A stretch of DNA of 64,000 nucleotides from Macrolepiota albuminosa (taxonomy: Eukaryota > Basidiomycota > Agaricomycetes > Agaricales > Agaricaceae): NCBI GenBank assembly GCA_027475525.1, contig JAMWFC010000011.1, positions 125,183 through 189,182 on the forward strand, given 5' to 3'. The stretch's first letter is position 1. Every line of letters begins with the position of its first letter. A program made the position numbers and the translations under genes. The notes under the pieces were generated by a model that saw only the letters and a list, made by a program, of their open reading frames with translations, did not search any database and was not told the origin of the DNA. Below, piece by piece: positions 49,471-60,090 of this stretch.

Positions 49471-50600
49471 CTCCTCTGCCAGTTGGTCCCAGGAGGGGAG
49501 CTGCTTCCTCTTATCCAAAACTCATTTGAACCACGTTTCCAGAGCTGGATGTTCCTCTGCTGGTGTGCTGCCACTACTCTCCCCAACAGGTCTAAGCTTC
49601 ACTCCATCCTGGGGGTTGTCAACTCAGGCTGCTGCCCCTCCTGCAACAATGCACGCACTGTGGCTGCTCTGTCCAGGAGCAAACAATGCTCCTAAGCCCA
49701 GCCTGGAGATGTTAGTATAAGTACACCCAGAAGATGAGAGCACTTACTTAGAGAGGCCATGCATGTGACCACAACATCCCACAGCAGAGCCTTTAGGAGC
49801 CCCTGGCTTGGGTGCTTGCTTTGAATATTCTGTTCCTTGCTTCAGTTGGGCCTGCAGAGCATTCCACTTGGCCTCCACCTCTCTCCAGGCAATCTGCACT
49901 GCCTCCAGATCCTGGAGTGCCGCCTCTTGATTCTCCTCCACCTACCTCTGAGCCACCACCTCCTGCCTTGCCTCCTTCCCACTATGTGCCAGGGACATTT
50001 GGACCCCCTAGAGGTGCTTCACCATCACCTGGTGTTGGTCCATGAGTTTCCTCCTTTCCTGCTTGCCCTAGTCCAGGTGCTCCTGCAAGGCCCCTACATC
50101 AATGTCCAGTGACTGTCCTGACAAGAGGGAGAACACTGCCAGGGACAGGTGCAGGGAAGAGGCCAGAGATGGGGTTTCCAGAGGCAGGTGTGCCCTCTTC
50201 AAAGGCCCTGGAGAAGGGCTGAGTGATGCCTGCTGCTTCCCCTTGTTGAGGCATCCCCCACAACTCTCCCCACTTGTCCCAGCCCAAGTTGCTTGGCACA
50301 TGACCAGGACCATGGGCTGACTCCGACCCCCCACCCTTAGAGCTCTTCCCCTTGAACCCCCTCCCAACACCATAGGCATTGCTGGAACCCCCGTGGCTAA
50401 TGCCTCCAGTGACTCCTCCTTCAGTTTCACAACCCAGTCCCATTCCTCCACCCCCATCCTCTGAGTCACTCCCTCCAGTGGCCACCCCTGCTCCCATGAC
50501 ATACAACATGCTCTTTATAAGGCAGAGATGGAACACCACTTGTGGTTGAGATAGCACGCTTTGCAGACAGACAAGTCTTTATGGAACAAAGGATCCAGAG
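49471..50600 (-). pseudogene. Antisense chromovirus reading frame, decayed copy
   Basis: Counterpart of the minus-strand frame at 58353-59960. Conserved pieces: CKACYLNHKWCS (~50553-50518), MSWEQGWPLEGV (~50502-50467), and a C-terminal part around GRVVAAHQQRN (~49585). An intron-like segment with GTAAGT, ACTAAC and CAG, 45 nt long, sits at the same place (about 49743-49699) as one in the younger copy, although its bases differ. Several frameshifts and stops are present. Confidence 0.6.
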
Positions 50601-50603
50601 ACT

Positions 50604-51449
50604 TGAAAAGGCACAGCACCACCTAGCGGTGATAGGCTTCTACTCGGACTGAGCGCATCAAGGGACATTATAGGCCAACCGACACTTGACGTACTGAGGA
50701 CTCTAGCGACCAGTTGGGAATATAGAGCAGCCCTAGCTCTGGCAACCTACTACAGGATTTAGACATTTATCCTAACCACTAGCTACCAAGCCTTCAGCAC
50801 ACTCCATTTACCTATCCCAAGGACGAAGGAGGCTCATAACGTATAGCACTAACACGACGGTGGAAGAGGACTCCAACTAAACCCCAATCACTTCCAGAAG
50901 AAGCCAGCAGCAGGCGCTGCCATTTGACGAGGCACTTCAATCAGAAGTCTAAAAGGATCAATGACGGCAGCACTGGATATACTTAAATCCGACATCTGGA
51001 CCTGTCAGGAACTAATACAATGTGTAGCGCTGACATTAGCGCTCACGGCATCTGTCGAGGATTTTCCGACCATACCCCAAAACAGCCTGGCCAATTGGAG
51101 TTATAATAAAAGTGAGCAGACTCATGCAATTCTAAGCCAATATAGAGTCGCCGCTGGTCGCCGTGGGTCAGAACGCCATTGGTCGCCGTCATCCATGTGC
51201 AAAAGGTCGCCGTTGATAGGTTGCCGTTAGAGGAAACCACAAGGAGAGGCGCTAGGAGGTAGCGCCGCAGATGGACTTGTATCTTGGCAAACACGGTAGC
51301 GCATAGTATATAAAATAGCTACTTTACATTAGGAGGTAGCGCCGCAGATGGACTTGTATCTTGGCAAACACGGTAGCGCATAGTATATAAAATAGCTACT
51401 TTACATATATAAAAAAACAACAAATCATAACCCCTTGCACACAGACAGT
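50604..51449 (-). repeat. Inverted Copia LTR, first part (solo, split by a Tc1-like element)
   Basis: Reverse complement of 5400-6190 of the Copia 3' LTR (CGGTGATAGGCTTCTACTCGG, GGGACATTATAGGC, GAAGTCTAAAAGGATCAATGACG). It continues at 60909-61269 after the TA target site. No internal Copia sequence is attached, so it is a solo LTR inserted in the old chromovirus. Confidence 0.85.
51253..51406. repeat. Exact 2 x 77 bp tandem duplication in the inverted Copia LTR
   Basis: 51253-51329 equals 51330-51406 (begin TAGGAGGTAGCGCCGCAG). The duplicated unit is not the same piece as that duplicated at 5393-5546. Probable assembly artefact. Confidence 0.95.
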
Positions 51450-51645
51450 TACAGTGGCTCAAAAAACTGTCCCAATGTTTCATACTTTTTGAAAGATGAC
51501 ATTGGCATGAAAGATGGGAACTATGTAAAATACTATAGCATCGTAGCTACAGAATGAATCTAGGTTTATGTAATCAAGATCAAAACCGATGGAGCAATAG
51601 CCATTTTAAAATATTCACTCATTGGGACAGTTTTTTGAGCATCTC

Positions 51646-51992
51646 TAATTTTTCAGGTTTATCCCTATTTTACTCAGAAATAAAGAGTAGGTTGCATGTG
51701 GGAATATAAACAAAGTCATGTGACCATGTTTAGATATATTTGGGAGTAGTTCAAGCTGGTTGAACCACATCTTGACCTTCAACCACTATCATGAAACCTA
51801 TTCCTTCTGCACAACACTCTACTGTTGCTTCTCTTCTTGCTTAAGGGTATTCTCTGGTCAGATTGGGGCTCAAACTGGTTTAGGGAAGTCTACTACTGGG
51901 AGGACTAGTAGAGAGTTGGAGATGGACAAGGAAAACTATCCTGGAGGCTGTCCTGCTAAGCTTACTCCATGTGATAAACAGGCTATTATTCA
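51646..51992 (+). pseudogene. Tc1 transposase N-terminus (HTH) remnant
   Basis: It translates to a partial DNA-binding domain (FSGQIGAQTGLGKSTTGR, ~51850-51905, then NYPGGCPAKLTPCDKQAII), homologous to the Tc1 relic at 62434 (IQAKTGLEKGTMGRI; NHPRSCPSKL). The catalytic DDE part is absent: the core is cut where the right inverted repeat begins, so this copy is non-autonomous. Confidence 0.75.
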
Positions 51993-52121
51993 AAAAACTG
52001 TTCCAATGAGTGAATATATTAAAATGGTTATTGCTCCATCAGTTTTGATCTTGATTACATAAACCTAGATTTATTTTGTAGCTACAATGCCATAGTATTT
52101 TATGTGATTTAATCAGGATTT

Positions 52122-52855
52122 TGTCACGACCCCTCCCCTCCGGACCCACCCCGGGACACCTCCGGAACACCATCCGAGACCCTCCCTCCGACCCCACAGG
52201 ACATGCCCTGCCACATGACCACCGACACTGCCATCACACGCATCAAGGGCCGCCATCAGCTGCCATCACCCCTAATCAACAATCAGATCATGTGACTCGC
52301 TTCCCATCACGCATCACAGCTCCCTCCACGCCAATTGATCACACACCCCACCCATGCGATCCAAGTGTACAGTCCCTGCCCGCTACTCAATGGCTCCTGG
52401 AACCCATCCCAGACACCCTGGGACCCTGAGACCCGGTTCCGTAGTACTTATAGCGTAGTTCCCCGTTGTATTCGTTAGTCTTGATATTACACTGCTTTAC
52501 ACTGCTTTAACTTGGTTACTTGAATTGTTGCGTGCCCTCTATTTGACTGATACACATTGACTGGCACGCTTGACTGGCATGCTTGGATAATCACGTGCTC
52601 TAAGATTGGTACGCACTTCGCGACTTTAACTTACTGACTTGGTCTCGTCTTAGAACCTCCGGTTCACGACTCGACCCCCACCCTGCCCTCAGCTACCCAA
52701 AACCCAAATCCCCCGGACCAAGTTCCCTCTCCTGGGATTGCCCCTGTCCACGTCTTGAACCCTGGAGTTCCAGACATCCGAGTATCCGTAGGTCAAGTCC
52801 GCATTGTAAGGGCAATTGCTTTCCCGGAAAGCCCCTGACTCAGCAAAACCTGACA
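52122..52855 (+). repeat. 5' LTR of the younger chromovirus (734 bp)
   Basis: TGTCACGACCCC to AAAACCTGACA, preceded by GATTT. No typical TGG-type primer site was recognised immediately after it. Confidence 0.93.
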
Positions 52856-52888
52856 TAATATCAAGACTCCCTCCTTACACCGTTCTTG

Positions 52889-54913
52889 ATGGCTACGTAT
52901 ACTTATACCTACTACTCCACGGGCTACCAGACCGACCCTTACAGACGTCCAGTCCCCGATCACTACCCTGCACAGACCCCTCGCCCTGCCTATCCACCCC
53001 TCCTGTACAAACCCCAGTACCTCCACCGCCACTGGGCCTCTGACCCATCTCTCTACGATCTGGGGCCCTCAGCCAGCTGGGCCCCCCCACCCAACCTAGC
53101 CATGGCGCGACCTGTGGAGGTCCCCTCGTACCGGAGCATCCCCGGGGGCCTACCAGAGACACCACCAGTCCCCAGGAGACCATGCCCGGTACCCCCCAGT
53201 GAGGGCCCCTTTGCACCCACCCCCTACTACGGTTACCAGCGCCCTGCCCCCCAACCCCGGGGACCCCTCAACTACAACTATCCCCCTCGACACTACCCAA
53301 CCGCTGCCCCACCTGCTCGGACTCCCCCCTCACCAATGGGACAACAATGTCTCGAGGACTACGAACGGCAATGGGACAAAGTGCTCCGCTCACTTAGGAT
53401 CTTGCCGGAGGACTTTGCACAACGGGCAAGGGCGCTACTCACGGAATTTGGACACGACAACTTTGCAGGCACTCTGGAGGACTGGGCCCATTGCTTGGTC
53501 GAATTCGGGGACCGCCTCATGCGAGGAGAACTCCTGGAGCAGACTATGGTAAAGTACAGACGTAACACAATCCTCCGCGAAGAATTGCGACAACTGCTCG
53601 ATGAAGTCCATGCGTCCCCCTCCCCTCAATCCCTCAACAACTCCGCAGATCTGGGCCGCTCAATTCACATCCAGTGGGAACCTCCGGAACTGGTTCTGGC
53701 AGCCCCCGCGGTCTCCACTCCGGAGCAACGACAACGGAAAGAGCGACAAAATGCCTCGGCCATACTACGGTCCCTCAACCCGACGAGAGGGCTATTCAAT
53801 CAGCCCGCTGCCCGCACGGTAGGCTTGTCAACTCGCCGTAGAGCTAACTCTGTTTCTAGCACCTTTGAGACCTAGGGACAGCCCCAGAGACCCCTGGAAC
53901 CCCTCCTACAAACAGACAATGCCCAACCCCCAGCCCCGGCGAACCCCGGTATACCCTGCGCGGACACCCCTAGCATGGACAACACCCTGTGCTACATCGA
54001 CGAGCTCACATGTGGCAACAACAAACAACGCCCTGCACCCGTGCCTGCACCGGTACCGCCCCCCACGTCAGTCCCGGCCCCTCTGGAACCCAACTTCTGC
54101 TGCGACCCTCTACCCCACTTCGATCTGCGGAACCCCCCACGGCCTCCGATGCAAGCATGACCTTCTCAGGTTGAACGTCCCCCGCACAACCTGGCACCCG
54201 ACCTGGCACCCGGCCCCCCTCAGATCGACCCGACACCACCGAACCCTCCCCAACCGCCTTCGCCACCCCCAGCCAAGCCTCGAGGATGACCCCCAGGCCC
54301 CCCACCTCCGCCACCCCCTGCGTGGAGACCTGGGCCTCCCCCCGGCAGGAACGAACCCCCCTGGGACAATGGACCCCCTGGATGCGGACCCCCAGGTGAG
54401 CCACCTGGAGGAGGCCCTCCAGGCGGGTGGGGTCCTGCCCTCGGTGCCTTTCCTCCACAAGGAGGGGGGGGTAACCATTATTACTACTACTACAATGCTG
54501 GCCCTCCTCCCCGTAACGCTACCGGACCAGACGACGCTCACGATGCCCTCACCTGTGAAGGACGTCTGGACATTCAAAAGCCTGATGCATTCACAGGCTG
54601 GGACTCCCGAAAATGGCGTACATTCCTCACTCAGTGTCTTAATATGTTTCAGGCAAAACTACTCACGTTTCAGGTTGACAGCTCCCGAGTGGCCTTTGCC
54701 GCCTCGTACCTCCAGGGGATCACCTTCGACCACTACACGGCCCTCATCCAGTTTGACCCCAACAACCCGGCACTCACTCGCTGGCAAGCCTTCATCGATG
54801 AGTTCTCCGGGAAGTTCAGGATCTACGACACCGTGGCCAAGGCCGAGGACAACCTCTTCAACCTCTGGATGTGCTCTGAAGAACGCTTCTATTCCCCCAG
54901 AAAAGAAAACTGA
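52889..54913 (+). pseudogene. Chromovirus Gag (in-frame stops)
   Basis: One frame from the ATG at 52889. The N-terminus is Tyr/Pro-rich. A helical middle part (DYERQWDKVLRSLRIL, EDWAHCLVEFGDRL) follows, then a very Pro/Gly-rich stretch (GGGPPGG, 54405-54440) and a late Gag part (FTGWDSRKWRTFLTQCLN; YLQGITFDHY; FNLWMCSEE, 54590-54890). Stops at 53873, 54158 and ~54286 interrupt it. The frame ends at 54913, just after the deletion junction that removed the protease region. Gag normally assembles the particle and binds RNA. A homologous but more decayed copy is at 42313. Confidence 0.8.
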
Positions 54914-56278
54914 GGAGCAAATCCTCCGAGAAGTAGTTCCCCTGGAGTATCACGAGTTCGCTGATGTATTCTCCGAAGGAGACGCCAAGGAGATTCCCCC
55001 TTACCGCCCCTATGACCATACCATTGACCTCAAGGAAGGAGCCATCCCCCCTTTCGGCAAGGTGTACAACATGTCGGAAGTCGAACTCCGGGCCCTCAAG
55101 GACTACCTTGACAAAATGCTTGATAAGAGATTCATCCGACCCTCCACCTCCGCCGCCGGAGCCCCGGTTCTATTCACCAAGAAGAAGGACAGCTCGCTCC
55201 GACTCTGTGTCAACTACCGGGGACTCAATAAGATCACCAAGAAGAACCACTACCTGCTCCCGCTTATTGGCGATCTGGCCAATCGACTCCGCAGTGCCAA
55301 GGTTTACACGAAGATCGACCTCCACTCCAGTTACAACAACGTCCGCATTGCCCCAGGACACAAGTGGAAAACCGCGTTCCGCATGCGGTATGGTCTGTTT
55401 GAGTACCTTGTGATGTCTTTCAGAATGACTAACTCCCCTGCCACGTTCCAATACTTCATGAACGACATCTTCCACGAGATGAGCGACGTCTTCGTGATTG
55501 TCTACCTGGACAACATCCTCATCTATTCTGACTTGCAGGAGGACCACCAGAAACATGTCCGGCAAGTCCTTGAACACCTCCAGGAGCACAACCTCCACAC
55601 CAAGCCCAAGAAGTGTTCATTCCACATGGAAGAGGTTGAGTATCTCAGCGTCATAGTATCCCCGAATGGTGTTTGCATGGACCCCCACAAGGTCGAGGCC
55701 ATCATCAACTGGCCGCAGCCCTGGAACGTCAAGGAAGTACAATCCTTCTTGGGTTTCGCTAATTTCTACCGGAGGTTCATAGATAACTACTCCGGTATCA
55801 CGAAACCCCTCAACCGGCTCACGCGTAAGGATGTCGCCTGGAACTGGGACAGTAAGTGCCAGGGTGTCTTTAACCTGCTCAAGGAGGCTTTCACAGCCGC
55901 CCTCATACTCCGGCACTACGACCCGGCCCTCCCGATTATCCTGGAATGTAACGCCTCCAACTATGCCATCGCTGGGATTCTCTCGCAGATGGGACCTGAC
56001 GGCGGGGAGCCCTGGCCAGTTGCCTTCTACACCCGGTCCATGATCGACGCCAAGCTCAACTACAACATCTACAACAAGGAGCTCCTCGCCATCATCAAAG
56101 TCTTCAAACAATGGCGAGCCTACCTCGAGGGAGCCCGGCACCGGATTCAGGTCTACTCAGATCACAACAACCTGCAGTACTTTACCATGACCAAGCAACT
56201 TAGTCAACGGCAGGCCTGATGGTCCGAGGTTCTCTCAGAATATAACTTCACGATCCAGTACCGCCCAGGATGACTTGG
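54889..56278 (+). pseudogene. Chromovirus reverse transcriptase-RNase H
   Basis: It joins after the Gag deletion and reads REVVPLEYHEFADVFSEGDA (54929-54990), then the RT fingers (GAPVLFTKKKDSSLRLCVNY), AFRMRYGLFEYLVMSFRMTN, the catalytic box VYLDNILIYSD (55500-55532) and the RNase H connection (FLGFANFYRRFIDNYSGITK) through HNNLQYFTMTKQ (56160-56200). The second Asp of the catalytic box is Asn (codon 55512-55514), as in the old copy. TGA stops at 56217 and 56271 stand at expected Arg codons. Open otherwise. Confidence 0.9.
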
Positions 56279-57901
56279 AGCTAAACCCGATGCCCTCACC
56301 CGTCCACCGGACGTCTATTCCAAGAAGTCATTCGAGGTGGAACGCAATGCATTCAATCATCGTGTGGTGATCCCTCCTGAACATCTGAATGCTGCACTGA
56401 TCTTAAACAATGAAGGGACCCTGAGCCAGATCTGCCGCGCCCCCCGAGACAAGTACTTCACCGACCACGACCCCCGCAACCCCCTCAACGGAACCAACCA
56501 GGACCCCGCCTTCTCCTTGTCCCCTGACAAAAAACTCCTCCTCCAAGACGGCCGCATCTACGTCCTGGATTACGCCCGACTCCGCTATGACGTTCTCCGT
56601 CAACACCATGACCACAAGCTCCGGGGACACCCTGGAATACGTAAGACCCTCCAGCTTATCTCCCGGACTTACTTTTGGCCAGGGTTGAAGAAGGACGTGA
56701 CCTGTTACATTCGATCATGCGAACTCTGCCTCCGGGCCAAAGTCCCCCGACACTGACCATACGGACTCCTGAAACCCCTGCCGGTCGGGCGACGCCCCTG
56801 GTCCTCCATATTCCTGGACCACATCGTCGAACTCCCGGAATCTGAAGGGTTCGATGCCATTCTTGTCGTTGTGTGCAGGCTAACCAAACAGGGCATCTTC
56901 CTACCCTGCCACACCACGGACACCGCCCCGGACTTCGCCCGGCTGTTCCTCGAGCACGTCTTTGCCAAACATGGACTCCCGGACGCCACACCACGGACAC
57001 CACCCCGGACTTCGCCCGGCTGTTCCTCGAGCACGTCTTTGCCAAACATGGACTCCTGGACAACATTGTCTCCGACCGTGGCCCGCTTTTTGTGTCCAAG
57101 TTCTGGACTTCCCTGTGTAAGGCCCTTGAAGTAAAGACTAACCTCTCTACTGCCTATCACCCCAAAACCGATGGTCAGACCAAAAGGGTCAATCAGTCTC
57201 TTGAGCAGTACCTCTGACTGTACGTCAACTACTTGCAGGACGACTGGCATGCCGAGCTCCCCCTAGCCGAGTTCACCTACAACAACACGCTGCACTCCGC
57301 CACCGGGGTATTGCCCTTTTTTGCCAACAAGGGATACCACCCTCGACTGACACTCTCGCTCTGGGACATCCCATCGCACGCCGCCCACGAGGTCGCCCGG
57401 GATCTCCAGTCCCTTCACAAGTTCCTTCGAGAAGAGATTGACACCGTGAACCAGGCCTATGCGAAACACGCCAACTGGAAATGGGAAGACACCCCCGACT
57501 GGACCCCCGGGACAAAGGTATTGTTAGATCGACGCCACCTCTGCACCTGCTGGCCCTCCCCAAAACTCGATCACAAGCGCCTCAGCCCGTTCAAAATTTT
57601 GAAGAAGGTCTCATCCCACGCCTACAAGATCGAGCTTCTCCTGGGACTAAAAGGTCTGCACCCGGTATTCCACGTCCGTCTCCTGGAACAACACCCCCCG
57701 GATCCCTTCCCCGAACAACATCCTGAGCCCCCACCCCCGGTCGAGGTCGAGGACAAGTACCACTACAAGGTTGAAGACATCCTCGACTCCCGGAATATTT
57801 ATGGACGACCCCACTTCCTCATACGATGGAAGAGATACGGCCCGGAAGACGACACTTGGGAACCGCGCCAAAACCTCAAAGGCGCTCTCGACAAACTCTG
57901 A
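56279..57901 (+). pseudogene. Chromovirus integrase with C-terminal chromodomain
   Basis: Zinc-binding HHCC region (HDHKLRGHPGIRKTLQLIS then CELCLRAK, 56607-56745), core (FLDHIVELPESEGFDAILVV, IVSDRGPLFVSKFW, STAYHPKTDGQTK) and chromodomain ([40 protein letters not shown], 57761-57880). The catalytic Glu of the DDE triad is Lys (codon 57182-57184, QTK where QTE is expected). TGA stops at 56755 and 57217 and a period-77 duplication at 56909-57062 interrupt the frame; removing one unit restores it. Chromodomains steer such integrases to histone-marked heterochromatin, consistent with insertion in a TE nest. Confidence 0.9.
56909..57062. repeat. Near-exact 2 x 77 bp tandem duplication in integrase
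   Basis: 56909-56985 and 56986-57062 differ at three positions, all transitions. Both begin CCACACCACGGACACC. Removing one unit restores the integrase frame. Same period as the five exact duplications. Confidence 0.9.
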
Positions 57902-58352
57902 GACTTCCAACAACGGCACCTGGGAAACGATCTTCCCGGGTGCAGGACTCACAGACGGCAGTAATGGGCGTAACCCCCGCCTCTGGGCTCAGTAGGGATT
58001 CAACTCCTATGTATACTTTCTGCTTTCCCTTTCTAGAACTTACTCCCTTTTTAGTACCTTTTCTCATAAGTAGTGCCCCGGAGTCGGGGCAAGGTCTCCT
58101 TCCAACTTTTTCGCCGCATTACTTACACGATTCCTTTCTTACTTACTCTGAAAGACTGAGTATATACATTTTTCTTATAGCTACACTATCTACAGTTCTA
58201 GGCCAGGACAAGAAACACAACGGACAAAGAAGGAAAAAGAAAACGACAAAACACCACCCCTAACGCTGGGGCCCCGAACCGTGACTCCCCTCGCCCTCCC
58301 CTCTCCTCAGCCAACCCCGGAAATTCTCCTCCACCCCCTCTGGACCATGCTC
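57902..58352. other. Chromovirus spacer between integrase and antisense frame
   Basis: No coding signal on either strand. It would be the shared 3' region of convergent transcripts. Confidence 0.5.
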
Positions 58353-59960
58353 CTACCACACTTCCTCAGCCAGCAGATCCCAGGACGGGAGGGGCTCGCC
58401 CTTGTCCAACACGCGCTCGAACCAGGATCCCGGGGCAGGCACGTTCCTCTGCCAGTGTGTGACCACAAGTCGCCCCAGGAGGTCAAGACTGCGCTCCACT
58501 CCGGAGGTTGTCACCTCCAGGCGCTGCCCCTCCTGCAGCGCAGCAAGAGCCATGGCAGCCCCATCCAGGAGCAGACGGTGCTCCCAGGCCCAGCCTGAAG
58601 ACGTTAGCGAAATAGGTGAGCAAGTAACAAGGAACTCACTTAGAGACGCCATGCGCGTGATCACCACATCGCGGCGCAGCCCCTCCGCCACCTCCTGTCC
58701 AGAGGGGACCCCCTCCAGGATCCCCACTCCCTGCCCCAGCCCTGCCCGCAATGCCTCCAACTGCACCTCCACCTCCCCCCGAGCGATCCGGGCCTCCTCC
58801 AGCTGCTGAAGCACCTCCCGACCCACCTCTAGCTCTCTCCGCACATCAGCCTCCCCCCTACCCTCCTTGGACTCCCCTGGACGCTTCTGAAAAGCCTCCA
58901 CGTCTGCCTCCAGGGGCCGCCCGACAACGGCAAGAACACCGCAAGAGAAAGACGTGGGGGGGAGACCAGGGGCGGGGTCCCAGAGGGCAGACACGCCCTC
59001 TTGGAGGGCCCCGGGGAGGGGCTAGGCGATGCCCGCCATTTCCCCTTATCAGGGCGCCCCTCACATCCCTCCTGCCCCGGGGCGCCGGACCAGGTCACCC
59101 GGCGCATGATCAAAACCATGGGCCAGCCCCGGCCGCCCACCCGGACAACCCCCCGCCCTTCCGCCCCACCTCCAGGGGCTTCCCCCGGCGCCTCCTCCTG
59201 AACCTCCACCACTCCCACAACCCAATCTCTCTCCTCCACCCCCATCCTCCGGGTAATCCCTCCCAACGGCCAACCCTGCTCCCACAAAATGCAATATGCC
59301 CTCCAAAAGGCCAAAATGGAGCATCACTCGTGATTGAGGTGACAGGCCTTGCACACGGAAGTGTTGCGCCAGGACGAGGCAGACGGGGCCTCGAACGAAC
59401 ATGTCACCGAGCAACGCGCGCAGTGAAGACACTAGGCACTCAGGATTAGCCGCGGGACCAGAGGTACAAAGCTACTTACCAGCCCATTGCTGATACATTA
59501 GGCATGAGGAGGCAAGCCCTGGGGCCTCACCAACGCCCCCTCGAAGGCCTCCTGTGTCACCCTGGGTCTCCGAAACCTCGGAAATGGCCCCCACCGCCAT
59601 CCCAGAGCGACAAAAATGAGGGGCAACCAGTCTAGGACGAGGAGGGGGAGGGGGACGAGGGGGATGCATGGTCATCCGTGCAAAAGTGGGCGCGGGATGA
59701 CTGGGACCTGCATCAGGAATAGGCTCCAGGAGCTGGCTGGGACCTGCCTCCGGGGCAGTAATGTTGTGTTGTTCTGAAAAGGGAAGGTCAGTAATGACAA
59801 GCAGGCAGCGCAGGAAGCACTCATGTTGTTGCACGAGAGCTGCCACGCGCTCCCGGTCCAGGCGGGCTTGGTACCATGCGTCCCAGGCCTCCCAGGCCAT
59901 GAGGGGTGTGACCTCGTTAGTTTGGGGGGGTGTCGGGGAATGCGTCGGCGTACGCAACAT
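58353..59960 (-). CDS. Antisense accessory gene of the chromovirus, spliced, two CX2CX6C motifs (function unknown)
   Basis: On the strand opposite pol, from an ATG at 59960: an acidic/helical N-terminus (MAWEAWDAWYQARLDRERVA), a Pro-rich stretch, a probable intron (GTAAGT at 59479 to CTAG at 59432), then two Cys clusters (CLHCARCSVTC and CKACHLNHE-stop-CS, ~59431-59315), a conserved LWEQGWPLGGI block, a Gly/Pro-rich linker, a Glu/Arg-rich coiled-coil-like part (ELEVGREVLQQLEEARIARG, 58835-58775), a second intron of 45 nt (GTGAGT...CTAAC...CAG, ~58640-58596) and a conserved C-terminus (GRLVVTHWQRN). The paired CX2CX6C spacing resembles Zn2Cys6 proteins with a longer linker. One TGA lies in the second cluster and the first intron's phase does not fit perfectly, so this copy may be defective. 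Relatives at 49471-50600 and 61270-61742. Confidence 0.6.
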
Positions 59961-60076
59961 AGTTGAGTTTGATGGTGAAAATTTTTTTTTCGATACGTGG
60001 CAGATCAGGTGCCAGATCCCACAATTGGACGCCGGTCCAAACCACCGGCTACACGCGCCTTGGAGGGTCTCGGCGC

Positions 60077-60090
60077 TGAGGGGGGGGTGA
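60077..60090 (+). other. Polypurine tract of the younger chromovirus
   Basis: TGAGGGGGGGGTGA directly precedes the 3' LTR. Confidence 0.75.

Noticed and set aside
53865..54880. First third of a long plus-strand open frame that later encodes RT
   Set aside because: This part is read out of the Gag frame. Homology with the old copy places Gag in another frame and only the part after ~54889 is real pol.
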